From Sphingobium quisquiliarum P25 (GTDB taxonomy: Bacteria > Pseudomonadota > Alphaproteobacteria > Sphingomonadales > Sphingomonadaceae): a DNA stretch of 64,000 bases. Numbering within the stretch: the first letter of the stretch is position 1; each line of letters begins with the position of its first letter. This document shows, one piece after another, positions 54,358 to 61,990 of the stretch. Below the pieces are notes generated by a model. It ran no database searches and was not told the origin of the DNA. It was given only the letters and a program-made list of their open reading frames with translations. The DNA lies in assembly GCF_000445065.1 (NCBI RefSeq), contig NZ_ATHO01000162.1:1-64000 (forward strand), read 5' to 3'. The translations under genes and the position numbers were made by a program.

Positions 54358-54404
54358 TGGAGCGGGCGAAGGGATTCGAACCCTCGACCCCAACCTTGGC
54401 AAGG
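54358..54404 (-). pseudogene. tRNA-Gly(GCC) 3' fragment, candidate second attachment site
   Basis: On the minus strand this is CTTGCCAAGG (anticodon arm, GCC), the T arm GAGGGTTCGAATCCCTTC and the acceptor CGCCCGCTCCA: the 3' 47 nt of a tRNA-Gly. The 5' half is absent. The cut falls at the anticodon arm, as in the tRNA-Thr stub at 16201, so it looks like a relic att site and not a gene. The 211-bp stretch to 54615 holds no gene. Confidence 0.8.
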
Positions 54405-54615
54405 CTGCGAATCGGCTGGGTTGGCAGATTGTTAAGGAAGCGGCGACAGGTTGATAATGGCTTCACGCGACATCGGTGGTCGGCTTGTCTACGCCAGAAC
54501 GGCCTGCTCACAGCCCAGAACACACCCAATTGCCGCTTCCGTCCTGCTTCCGTGACGGAATGTCCAGCGAATGCCGCACAAAGGATGGCGCCTATTACAT
54601 TGATTTTCTTCGGAA

Positions 54616-54693
<78 letters not shown>

Positions 54694-54804
54694 ACTTCAC
54701 CATTTTCCACAGCCATGCGGCGGCGGAGCCGGGCCTATGGCCGCGTGCGTCCGGCTTGTCAAGGCGGTTGCGGCGGCCGGGCGGATTTGCTTTAGGCTTG
54801 GCCC

Positions 54805-54945
54805 ATGACAAGCGGACGGGACGATCGCAAGGAGCGGCTGGCGCAGGCGCTGCGCGACAATCTGCGCCGCCGCAAGGCGCAGGCTCGCGCGGGCGCGGCC
54901 GAATCGCCGCCCGTGGAACCGGGCAGCGATCGCCGCGATCCGTAG
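54805..54945 (+). CDS. 46-aa basic conserved small protein
   Basis: MTSGRDDRKERLAQALRDNL, RRRKAQARAGAAESPPVEPG, then SDRRDP and stop. It is Arg-rich and helical. I associate this peptide with sphingomonad genomes, where it sits near murA; here it lies next to tRNA-Thr. Function unknown. Convergent with the pepP-like gene. Confidence 0.6.
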   Translation: MTSGRDDRKERLAQALRDNLRRRKAQARAGAAESPPVEPGSDRRDP

Positions 54946-54958
54946 AGGAAACCCGCCG

Positions 54959-56740
54959 TCAGAGCGGCGCGCATGCCTTCCTTAGCCAATCCAGCGCATC
55001 GCCTTCCAGTTGCGGGCCGATCAGGTCCAGCACCTTGGCATGATAGCTGTCGAGCCAGGCGCGCTCCTCGGCCGTGAGCATGTCAACGGCCACCAGATTG
55101 CGGTCGATGGGGGCGTAAGTCAGCGTTTCGAAGCCCAGCATCTCCCGCTCCGCGCCCGCAATCTCGCGCGGTTCGACCAGCACCAGATTTTCGATGCGGA
55201 TGCCATATTCGCCGGTCTTGTAATAGCCGGGCTCGTTGGACAGGATCATGCCCGCCTGCAAGGGTTCGTCGCCGCCGCCGAAGGTGGCGATACGCTGCGG
55301 CCCTTCATGCACCGACAGGAAGCTGCCGACGCCGTGGCCGGTGCCATGGGCATAGTCCAGACCTTCGGCCCACAGGAACTGGCGCGCCAGAATGTCGAGC
55401 TGGCCGCCGCGCGTGCCCTTGGGGAATTGCGCGCGGGCGAGCGCGATATGGCCTTTCAGCACAAGGGTGAAGCGGCGCTTCATCTCCGCGCTGGGCGTGC
55501 CGATGGCGATGGTGCGCGTGACGTCGGTGGTCCCGTCCCGATACTGCCCACCGGAATCGACCAGATAGAGCGAGCCCGGTTCGATGCGGCGGTTGGTCGT
55601 TTCGTCCACGCGATAGTGGACGATCGCGCCATTGGGGCCAGCGCCGCTGATCGTGTCGAAGGACAGGTCCTGAAGCTCGCCCGTGTCGCGCCGGAACGCT
55701 TCCAGCCGGGCGGCGGCGGTCAGTTCGTCGGCCGTGCCCTTCGGCCCCTCGACCGCGATCCAGTGGAGGAAGCGGGACAGCGCCGCCCCGTCGCGCAGTT
55801 GCGCCGCCTTGTGCCCGGCAATCTCGACCGGGTTCTTGATCGCCTTGGGCAGCACGGCCGGATCGCGCAGCGCCAGCACCTCCGCGCCACCGGCCTCCAG
55901 CGCCTCGAATATCGCGGCCACGGAGCGTTCAGGGTCCGCCGCCACCGTCTTTCCTGCAAAGCCCGTCAGAGCGTCCGCAAAGGCGGCGCGGTCATGCACG
56001 CGCACCGCATTGCCCAGATGCTGGACCACCGCCTGATCGACCTTTTCCGGCGCGACATAGAGGTCCGCCGTCGCATCGGCATGGACGATCGCATAAGCGA
56101 GCGCGACCGGCGTGCGCGCCACGTCCCTGCCCCGGATGTTGAAGGTCCAGGCGATCGAATCCAGCGCCGAAAGCACCACGGCGTCGGCCCGTGACGCCGA
56201 CAGCCAGTCCGCCATCGCCTGCCGCTTTTCCGCCGCGCCCTGCCCTGCATAACGGTCCTCATGCACCACCAGCCGCGCGTTGCCGGGCGCGGGGCGATCG
56301 GTCCAGACCGCATCGACCGGGTTGCCGTCCACCGCCACGAGGCTGGCTCCCCGCCCGGCCAGCGCCTCGCCCGCGGCCTTCACCCAGGCGCGCGTGTGCA
56401 GCCATGGGTCATAGCCGATCCGCGCGCCTTCGGGCACATGCGCGCCCAGCCAGGCCGCGACGGAGGTCTGCGGCACGCTTTCATATTGCCAGAACGCCTC
56501 GTCCACCTGTTCACGCACTTGCAGGGTGTAGCGGCCATCGACGAAGATCGCCGCTTCGTCCGCCAGCACCACGGCGCTGCCTGCCGACCCCTGAAATCCC
56601 GTCAGCCATGCGAGCCGCTGGGCATAGGCGCCGACATATTCGCTCATATGCTCGTCAGTCAGCGGCACGACGAAGCCGTCCAGCCTGTCATGCGCCAGTT
56701 GCACGCGCAAAGCCTTCAGACGGTCTTCATGGGTGGACAT
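54959..56740 (-). CDS. Aminopeptidase P family protein (Xaa-Pro aminopeptidase)
   Basis: A 593-aa three-domain M24B metallopeptidase, similar in size to eukaryotic cytosolic XPNPEP1. Two creatinase-like N-terminal domains (about residues 1-310) precede the pita-bread domain. Metal ligands are visible in YLVDSGGQYRDGTTDVTRT (two Asp), HGTGHGVGSFLSVHEG (His) and ILSNEPGYYKTGEYGIRIEN (Glu). It releases N-terminal residues before proline. ATG 56740 is used; divergent from the S9 peptidase gene (109 bp). Confidence 0.93.
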   Translation of the reverse strand: MSTHEDRLKALRVQLAHDRLDGFVVPLTDEHMSEYVGAYAQRLAWLTGFQGSAGSAVVLADEAAIFVDGRYTLQVREQVDEAFWQYESVPQTSVAAWLGAHVPEGARIGYDPWLHTRAWVKAAGEALAGRGASLVAVDGNPVDAVWTDRPAPGNARLVVHEDRYAGQGAAEKRQAMADWLSASRADAVVLSALDSIAWTFNIRGRDVARTPVALAYAIVHADATADLYVAPEKVDQAVVQHLGNAVRVHDRAAFADALTGFAGKTVAADPERSVAAIFEALEAGGAEVLALRDPAVLPKAIKNPVEIAGHKAAQLRDGAALSRFLHWIAVEGPKGTADELTAAARLEAFRRDTGELQDLSFDTISGAGPNGAIVHYRVDETTNRRIEPGSLYLVDSGGQYRDGTTDVTRTIAIGTPSAEMKRRFTLVLKGHIALARAQFPKGTRGGQLDILARQFLWAEGLDYAHGTGHGVGSFLSVHEGPQRIATFGGGDEPLQAGMILSNEPGYYKTGEYGIRIENLVLVEPREIAGAEREMLGFETLTYAPIDRNLVAVDMLTAEERAWLDSYHAKVLDLIGPQLEGDALDWLRKACAPL

Positions 56741-56849
56741 GGAATTTCCCTTGGATCACATCGGCCCCTTGCGCGGGCCCCATCACCGCCAACATAAGCA
56801 GGCATGCGCGCTTATGCCAGCGCGTCCGGCCCACGATACAGGACTGTGA

Positions 56850-58910
56850 ATGACCGCTTCCCTTGTTCCCCCTTCCGCCGCCCGCCGCCCTTTCAGCCTG
56901 ACCCGTCACGGCATCACCGTCGAAGATCCCTGGTCCTGGCTGCGCGATCCCGGCTATCCTGAGGTCAAGGACCCGGACGTGCTCGCCTATCTGGAGGCGG
57001 AGAACAGCTTCTTCGAAAGCGCGATGCGGCCGCACAAGGCGCTGACCGACACCCTGTTCGCGGAGATGAAGGGCCGGATCAAGGAAGATGACAGGTCGGT
57101 GCCGCAGAAGGACGGCGACTATGTCTATTGGCGCGCGTTCGAGGTCGGGGCGCAATATCGCAAATGGTATCGGCGGCACGTCAATGGCGGCGAGGATCAG
57201 CTGATCCTCGACGAACCCGCCCTTGCCGAAGGTCACGAATATTTCCGATTGGGCGCGATGTCGGTCAGCCCGGACGGCCGCTACCTCGCCTATGCCATCG
57301 ACAATGATGGGTCGGAACGATTCGAGGCGCGGATCAAGGACCTGTTCACCGGCGAACTGCTGCCGGAGGTCATTCCCGACACGCTGTCATCCCTGGTCTG
57401 GACCAGCGACAGCAGGGGCCTGATCTACGGCATCGCCAATGAAAACTGGCGGACCGACAATGCCCGCCTGCACTGGATCGGGCAGCCGGTAGAGACGGAC
57501 GTCGAACTGTTCCATGAGGATGATGACGGCTTCCGCGTATCGGTGGGCCTTACCTCGTCGGAAAAGTGGATCGTTATTGCGACCGGCGACCATGTGACGA
57601 CCGAAGTCTGGCTGCTGCCCGCCGGCAATCCCACGGCCGAGCCGCTGCTCGTTTCCGCGCGCAAGCCCGGCCGGGAATATGAGGTCGATGAGCATGACGG
57701 CACGCTGTACATCCGCACCAACGACATCCATCCCAACTTCCGGCTGGTGAAGGCGCCGCTCTCAGCACCGGGAGAGTGGGAGGAAGTCATCGCGCCGGAC
57801 CCGCATTTCTACCTGACCGACTTCACCCTGTTCAAGGGCTTCTACGTCACGGAAGGGCGGCAGGACGGGCTCGACCAGATCGAGCTGCGCGATTACGAGA
57901 CGCACAGCGCCAAGCGCCTCTCCTTCCCGGAGGCGAGCTATTCCGCGTCGCTGGACGACAATCCCGAATATGACGTGACGAAGCTGCGGATCGGTTATGA
58001 ATCGATGGTCACGCCCGACACCATCTACGACTATCATCTGGCCACCGGCGAGCTTGAGGTGCTGAAGGTGCAGGAGATTCCTTCAGGCTATGACGCAAGC
58101 CGCTACGCGACCGAAAGGCTGATGATCCCGGCGCGCGACGGCACGCCCATCCCCGTGTCGATCGTCTATCCCAGGGACCTGCCCCGCGACGGCAGCGCGC
58201 CGCTGCACCTTTACGGCTATGGCGCCTACGGCATCGCGATGGAGCCGGGCTTTTCCACCAGCCGCCTGTCGCTGCTGGAGCGCGGCTTCGCCTTTGCGCT
58301 GGCGCATATCCGGGGCGGCGACGATCTGGGGCAGCAATGGTATCTGGACGGCAAGCTGGACAAGCGCACCAACACGTTCAACGATTTCGTGGACGTGGCC
58401 AAGGGGCTGATCGAACGCGGCTACACGTCGAAGGGGCGGATCAGCATTTCCGGCGGATCGGCGGGCGGGGAGTTGATGGGCGCGGTGATCAATTCCGACC
58501 CGGACCTTTGGGGCGCGGTGGTCGCCCATGTGCCCTTCGTCGATGTGCTCAACACCATGCTGGACGCGAGCCTGCCCCTGACGCCGGGCGAATGGCCCGA
58601 ATGGGGCAATCCGATCGAGGACAAGGCGGCATTCGAAACGATCCTGTCCTACGATCCCTACAGCAATGTGAAGGCGCAGGCCTATCCGCCGCTGATGGTC
58701 ACGGCCGGGCTCAACGACCCGCGCGTGACCTATTGGGAACCGGCCAAATGGGTGGCGAAGCTGCGCGCGACCAAGACGGACGACAATATCCTGCTGCTGA
58801 AAACCAATATGGGCGCGGGCCATGGCGGCAAGTCGGGGCGTTTCGAAAGCCTGCACGAAACGGCGGAGGAATTTGCCTTCATTCTCTGGCAATTAGGGGT
58901 GACGCAGTAA
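56850..58910 (+). CDS. S9 family peptidase (oligopeptidase B-like)
   Basis: 686 aa. An N-terminal seven-bladed beta-propeller (about residues 70-400; GAMSVSPDGRYLAYAIDNDG, LVWTSDSRGLIYG) and a C-terminal alpha/beta-hydrolase. The catalytic triad is visible: Ser in ISISGGSAGGELMGA (ISGGSAGG), Asp in AGLNDPRVTYWEPAKW, His in GAGHGGKSGRFE. Cleaves short peptides, typically after basic residues, in the cytosol or periplasm. No signal peptide. Confidence 0.93.
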   Translation: MTASLVPPSAARRPFSLTRHGITVEDPWSWLRDPGYPEVKDPDVLAYLEAENSFFESAMRPHKALTDTLFAEMKGRIKEDDRSVPQKDGDYVYWRAFEVGAQYRKWYRRHVNGGEDQLILDEPALAEGHEYFRLGAMSVSPDGRYLAYAIDNDGSERFEARIKDLFTGELLPEVIPDTLSSLVWTSDSRGLIYGIANENWRTDNARLHWIGQPVETDVELFHEDDDGFRVSVGLTSSEKWIVIATGDHVTTEVWLLPAGNPTAEPLLVSARKPGREYEVDEHDGTLYIRTNDIHPNFRLVKAPLSAPGEWEEVIAPDPHFYLTDFTLFKGFYVTEGRQDGLDQIELRDYETHSAKRLSFPEASYSASLDDNPEYDVTKLRIGYESMVTPDTIYDYHLATGELEVLKVQEIPSGYDASRYATERLMIPARDGTPIPVSIVYPRDLPRDGSAPLHLYGYGAYGIAMEPGFSTSRLSLLERGFAFALAHIRGGDDLGQQWYLDGKLDKRTNTFNDFVDVAKGLIERGYTSKGRISISGGSAGGELMGAVINSDPDLWGAVVAHVPFVDVLNTMLDASLPLTPGEWPEWGNPIEDKAAFETILSYDPYSNVKAQAYPPLMVTAGLNDPRVTYWEPAKWVAKLRATKTDDNILLLKTNMGAGHGGKSGRFESLHETAEEFAFILWQLGVTQ

Positions 58911-58920
58911 GAATCGCCCT

Positions 58921-58936
58921 CCTCCTTCAAAGGAGG
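58921..58936. other. Short CCTCCTT/AAGGAGG hairpin
   Basis: A perfect 7-bp inverted repeat with a 2-nt loop, 11 bp after the S9 peptidase stop. A common sphingomonad intergenic motif; it may act as a weak terminator or mask the ribosome-binding region of the next gene. Confidence 0.45.
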
Positions 58937-58979
58937 GATGGTTGGGAGAGGGACGAAGCGAGCAACGACAGGAGCCGGC

Positions 58980-59378
58980 ATGTCCTCGACCTACATAACC
59001 CGGATCACGGCCGGGCCGGAGCACATTGATATCCTCGGCCATGTGAACAATGCGGTCTGGGTGCAATGGATGGAGCAGGTCGCGACCGAACATTGGACCC
59101 GCGACGCGGCGGCCGGGCATGTCGACGCCTATGTCTGGGTCGTCACCCGGCATGAGATCGACTATCGCGGCAATGTGCGGGAGGGCGAGACGGTGACGGC
59201 CCGTACCTGGATTCCGCAGGGGCCGCGCGGCGCGCGCTTCGACCGCCACATGGAATTTACCGGCGCGGACGGCAAGGTGAAGGTTGCGGCCAAATCCACC
59301 TGGGCGATCATCGACCGGCAGTCGGGCCGCATCCTGCGCGTACCGGCGGAGGTCGCCGCCCCCTTCCTGACCCCCTGA
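58980..59378 (+). CDS. Acyl-CoA thioesterase, 4HBT hot-dog family
   Basis: 132 aa. DILGHVNNAVWVQWMEQVAT matches the 4-hydroxybenzoyl-CoA thioesterase/YbgC signature with its catalytic Asp region (here D-x-x-G-H-V-N-N), followed by RHEIDYRGNVREGETVTART. Hydrolyses an acyl-CoA in the cytosol; substrate unknown. ATG 58980 follows AGGAG at 5 nt. Confidence 0.88.
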   Translation: MSSTYITRITAGPEHIDILGHVNNAVWVQWMEQVATEHWTRDAAAGHVDAYVWVVTRHEIDYRGNVREGETVTARTWIPQGPRGARFDRHMEFTGADGKVKVAAKSTWAIIDRQSGRILRVPAEVAAPFLTP

Positions 59379-59474
59379 CGCTCCCGTCCCACGCCGCGCC
59401 TGCCCCGTGCGGCGAGTGGAACCGTGCGGCCCGATGCCACGTTGTCCGGCCCACCAACTACGACAGGAGAGATT

Positions 59475-60098
59475 ATGCCCAAGACCGGCTTCACCATCCG
59501 CACCCTCGCTGCTGCCTCGGCGCTGTTCCTGACTGCGGGCCCGGCACTGGCGGGGGATGAGGAACGCGCGCTGGCCGCGATCGCCCAGGCGCAGGGCAAG
59601 ATCGACGCCGCCGCCAAGCTCAAGGCGAGTGAGATCGATCCCGCCGTGCTTGCCAAGGCTCAGGCATCGCTGCGCCTGGCCCAGGAACGGCTGGAAAGCG
59701 GCAAGGAGCAGGACGCCATCAAGGCGGCGATCGAGGCGCAGCAATTTGCTGACACCGCCATCGGCCAGAGCCAGGCGCGCGTCGAAACGGATGCGCAGGT
59801 GCAGGCGTCCACCGCAGCAGCAGCCCAGCAGGATGCCGCCGCCGCCAATGCACGCGCGGATGCAGCCGAACGCGCCGCAGCAGCAGCGGCCGCCGATGCC
59901 CGTGCCGCCCGCGCGGCCGCAGTGGCCCCGCCCGAACCTGCCGCAACGACCGTGACGACGGAGACCGTGAAGACAGCGCCCGCCACGACGACCCGCAAAA
60001 CAACGTCCGCGACGCGCAAGGCCGTGCGCAAGACGACATCCGCCCCCGCCCGCGCCACGGTGGTGGAAAAAACCACAACCACGGTCACGAACCGCTGA
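59475..60098 (+). CDS. Exported DUF4398-like Ala-rich protein
   Basis: 207 aa. Signal peptide MPKTGFTIRTLAAASALFLT to AGPALA. Residues 25-110 form a helical repeat region (AIAQAQGKIDAAAKLKASEI, LAKAQASLRLAQERLESGK) of DUF4398 type. A long Ala-rich coiled coil and a Thr/Lys-rich basic tail (KTTSATRKAVRKTTSAPARA) follow. Periplasmic or cell-wall associated; function unknown. Low-complexity composition makes the tail unreliable for homology. Confidence 0.75.
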   Translation: MPKTGFTIRTLAAASALFLTAGPALAGDEERALAAIAQAQGKIDAAAKLKASEIDPAVLAKAQASLRLAQERLESGKEQDAIKAAIEAQQFADTAIGQSQARVETDAQVQASTAAAAQQDAAAANARADAAERAAAAAAADARAARAAAVAPPEPAATTVTTETVKTAPATTTRKTTSATRKAVRKTTSAPARATVVEKTTTTVTNR

Positions 60099-60154
60099 CA
60101 TCGGGCAGGCGGCTTCGCACAATGTGCGGAACCGCCTGCGCACGTCGTCAATGC

Positions 60155-60451
60155 CTAGTGGAGGATTCCCACCGCGCCCTCGGCCCAGAGCAGCAGCACG
60201 GCAAGGCCAAGCCCTGCCCCGGCCAAGGCGCGATGGCGGCTATTTGAAAGCAGGCGGGACGCGATTTCATACAGCCCCATCGCCCCGATCAGGAGCAGGG
60301 CGGCAACGGCGAAATCGAAAGCTGTCCACTGGACCGCGCTGGTGAACTGCATCGCGACCAGCGGAGCCACCAAAATGGCAGCGATCACGGCCCATAAGAT
60401 GGTCCGCACGGGGAGCCTGCCCTCAGCTTGTCCTGCCTTTTCCATCTGCAT
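60155..60451 (-). CDS. Small inner-membrane protein, three predicted TM helices
   Basis: 98 aa. Hydrophobic segments at about TILWAVIAAILVAPLVAM, FAVAALLLIGAMGLYEIA and LAGAGLGLAVLLLWAEGAVG. No recognised motif. Monocistronic by position. Confidence 0.65.
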   Translation of the reverse strand: MQMEKAGQAEGRLPVRTILWAVIAAILVAPLVAMQFTSAVQWTAFDFAVAALLLIGAMGLYEIASRLLSNSRHRALAGAGLGLAVLLLWAEGAVGILH

Positions 60452-60551
60452 CGATCCCTCGACAATCCCACGGCCATTTTCCCATTACGGGCACCAAGGG
60501 TCAATTGGGAAAGGGATTTGCCTGCCTGTGAACAGGAAACCCGGCAAGCGC

Positions 60552-60794
60552 TCAGGCGGCCTTCCGATCGTAGGAACCCAGCGCCATCAGCGCGGCGTTG
60601 ATCATTTGCCGGTGCGCGTCGCTGCCGCGCATCACGTCCCACCATTGCTGGCCAGTGACGGAGCCATGGCTTTCCTGCCAGATTTTACTCGCCATCAGGT
60701 CGACTTCTTCTTCCGTCGGGCGGCGTTGTTCGGCGAAACACCTTATCAGCAGCTTGTGAAAGGCCTTGCTGTGAACAGGCTGGTCCAGCTTCAT
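60552..60794 (-). CDS. Small cytosolic protein of unknown function
   Basis: 80 aa from ATG 60794 (GGAGAG 6 nt upstream): MKLDQPVHSKAFHKLLIRCF, AEQRRPTEEEVDLMASKIWQ, ESHGSVTGQQWWDVMRGSDA. Mostly helical, one cysteine. An ATG seven codons upstream is less well supported. Not recognised. Confidence 0.6.
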   Translation of the reverse strand: MKLDQPVHSKAFHKLLIRCFAEQRRPTEEEVDLMASKIWQESHGSVTGQQWWDVMRGSDAHRQMINAALMALGSYDRKAA

Positions 60795-61148
60795 CGCATT
60801 CTCTCCAGCGCTCATTGTCCCGATATTATTTTGCTATCCAATCCGTCCAGGGCAGCACGCATAGGACCTATAGATCCTACCAAGCTTGTATAGACGGATT
60901 TCGGGGTGTAAAAATCTTCCACCTCTTCCAAGCAGAGGCGCGAAGTAATTCCGATATATAGTAATATTCAGATGCGCTTTCCGCGCCATCCAGGCATTTA
61001 TTCGACATCCTCTCCAGCGATGATTGTTTCCTCATCTGCCATGGCCAAATTTCCATAGGGGAAGATTCGCGTCAAGCCGGATGCTTCCTAATAAATCTCA
61101 ATATTGTTAATTTCCATTATCTCTCATCGGCCGCTTCCAACCGCCGCC
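60795..61148. other. AT-rich intergenic region without a gene
   Basis: About 350 bp with runs such as GATATATAGTAATATTC and TCTCAATATTGTTAATTTCC, markedly richer in A+T than its surroundings. It lies upstream of the 80-aa gene and downstream of the Crp/Fnr gene. No hairpin or ORF of note was seen; it may hold a promoter or a small RNA. Confidence 0.5.
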
Positions 61149-61910
61149 TCACTCCAAGGGTGGAGGCAACCAGCTGAGGTCCTGCGCCAGCGGCCGGACC
61201 GGCACCCCGCTCAGCTTGCGGAGCGCGGGCATGTCAAGCAATTCGACCCTGTGTCCGCTGCGCCTGATCAGCCCCCTGTTTTCCAAGGCGCGGAACACCC
61301 GGTTCACATGAACGGAGGTCAGGCCCAATATGTCGCCGATATGCTCCTGCGTCAGCGGGTGGTCGAAGGTGCCTTCCATCCGGGGCGTGATCAGCTTCAG
61401 GCGGTCATGCAGGTGAAGCAGAAGCAAGGCCAGGCGGCATTCCGCCGATGTGCGGCCGATGGAACAGAGACGGTCCATCAATATCACCCGTTCCTGCTGC
61501 GCGCTGAGGAACAGCAGCGCGGCGAGACGCGGCGCGCGGGTGAACAGGCTTCCCAGGGCCGCATGGCTCATCGCGCGCAGCTTGACGGGCGTCAGCGCCG
61601 TCAGCGTTTCGGCCGCCCCCGCCAGCGCGATGCTGGGCGAGCCCATCATGTCGCCCGGCAGATGGACCTTCAATATCTGGCGGCTGCCGTCAGGCAGGGT
61701 CATGCTGCTCAGCACCCAGCCTTCGACCAGCAGGTAAACGGATTGCGGCCGATCACCCTCCCGCCTGATCGTGCGGTGGCGTTCGACCTGCTGGATCGGC
61801 CCGGCCAGGCCGACGAACAGGTCGAACTCGGCTGGCGTGGGGGACAGGAATTCGGATAACCGGGCCCGGGAATAGCCGAGCGGCGGTTGGTCATCGGATA
61901 ACGCGCGCAC
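61149..61910 (-). CDS. Crp/Fnr-family transcriptional regulator
   Basis: 253 aa. The N-terminal cyclic-nucleotide-binding-type barrel includes QSVYLLVEGWVLSSMTLPDG and LKVHLPGDMMG; the C-terminal Crp HTH is LTQEHIGDILGLTSVHVNRV then FRALENRGLI. There is no cysteine cluster for an Fe-S centre, so it is not a classical FNR. Members in sphingomonads and rhizobia of this shape regulate respiration or stress genes; the target here is unknown. Confidence 0.9.
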   Translation of the reverse strand: MRALSDDQPPLGYSRARLSEFLSPTPAEFDLFVGLAGPIQQVERHRTIRREGDRPQSVYLLVEGWVLSSMTLPDGSRQILKVHLPGDMMGSPSIALAGAAETLTALTPVKLRAMSHAALGSLFTRAPRLAALLFLSAQQERVILMDRLCSIGRTSAECRLALLLLHLHDRLKLITPRMEGTFDHPLTQEHIGDILGLTSVHVNRVFRALENRGLIRRSGHRVELLDMPALRKLSGVPVRPLAQDLSWLPPPLE

Positions 61911-61990
61911 GGAGCCTCGGAAAGAAATACCGTCCCGCCCTAGCAGACGCGGCGTGCCCCCTCTTTAAAGTAAGGCAAGAAGATAGATAA

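Noticed and set aside
59830-60080. Ala- and Thr/Lys-rich repeats as a tandem repeat or CRISPR-like array
   Set aside because: This is low-complexity coding sequence of the DUF4398-like protein; no regular spacer-repeat pattern. No CRISPR array was seen anywhere in the window.
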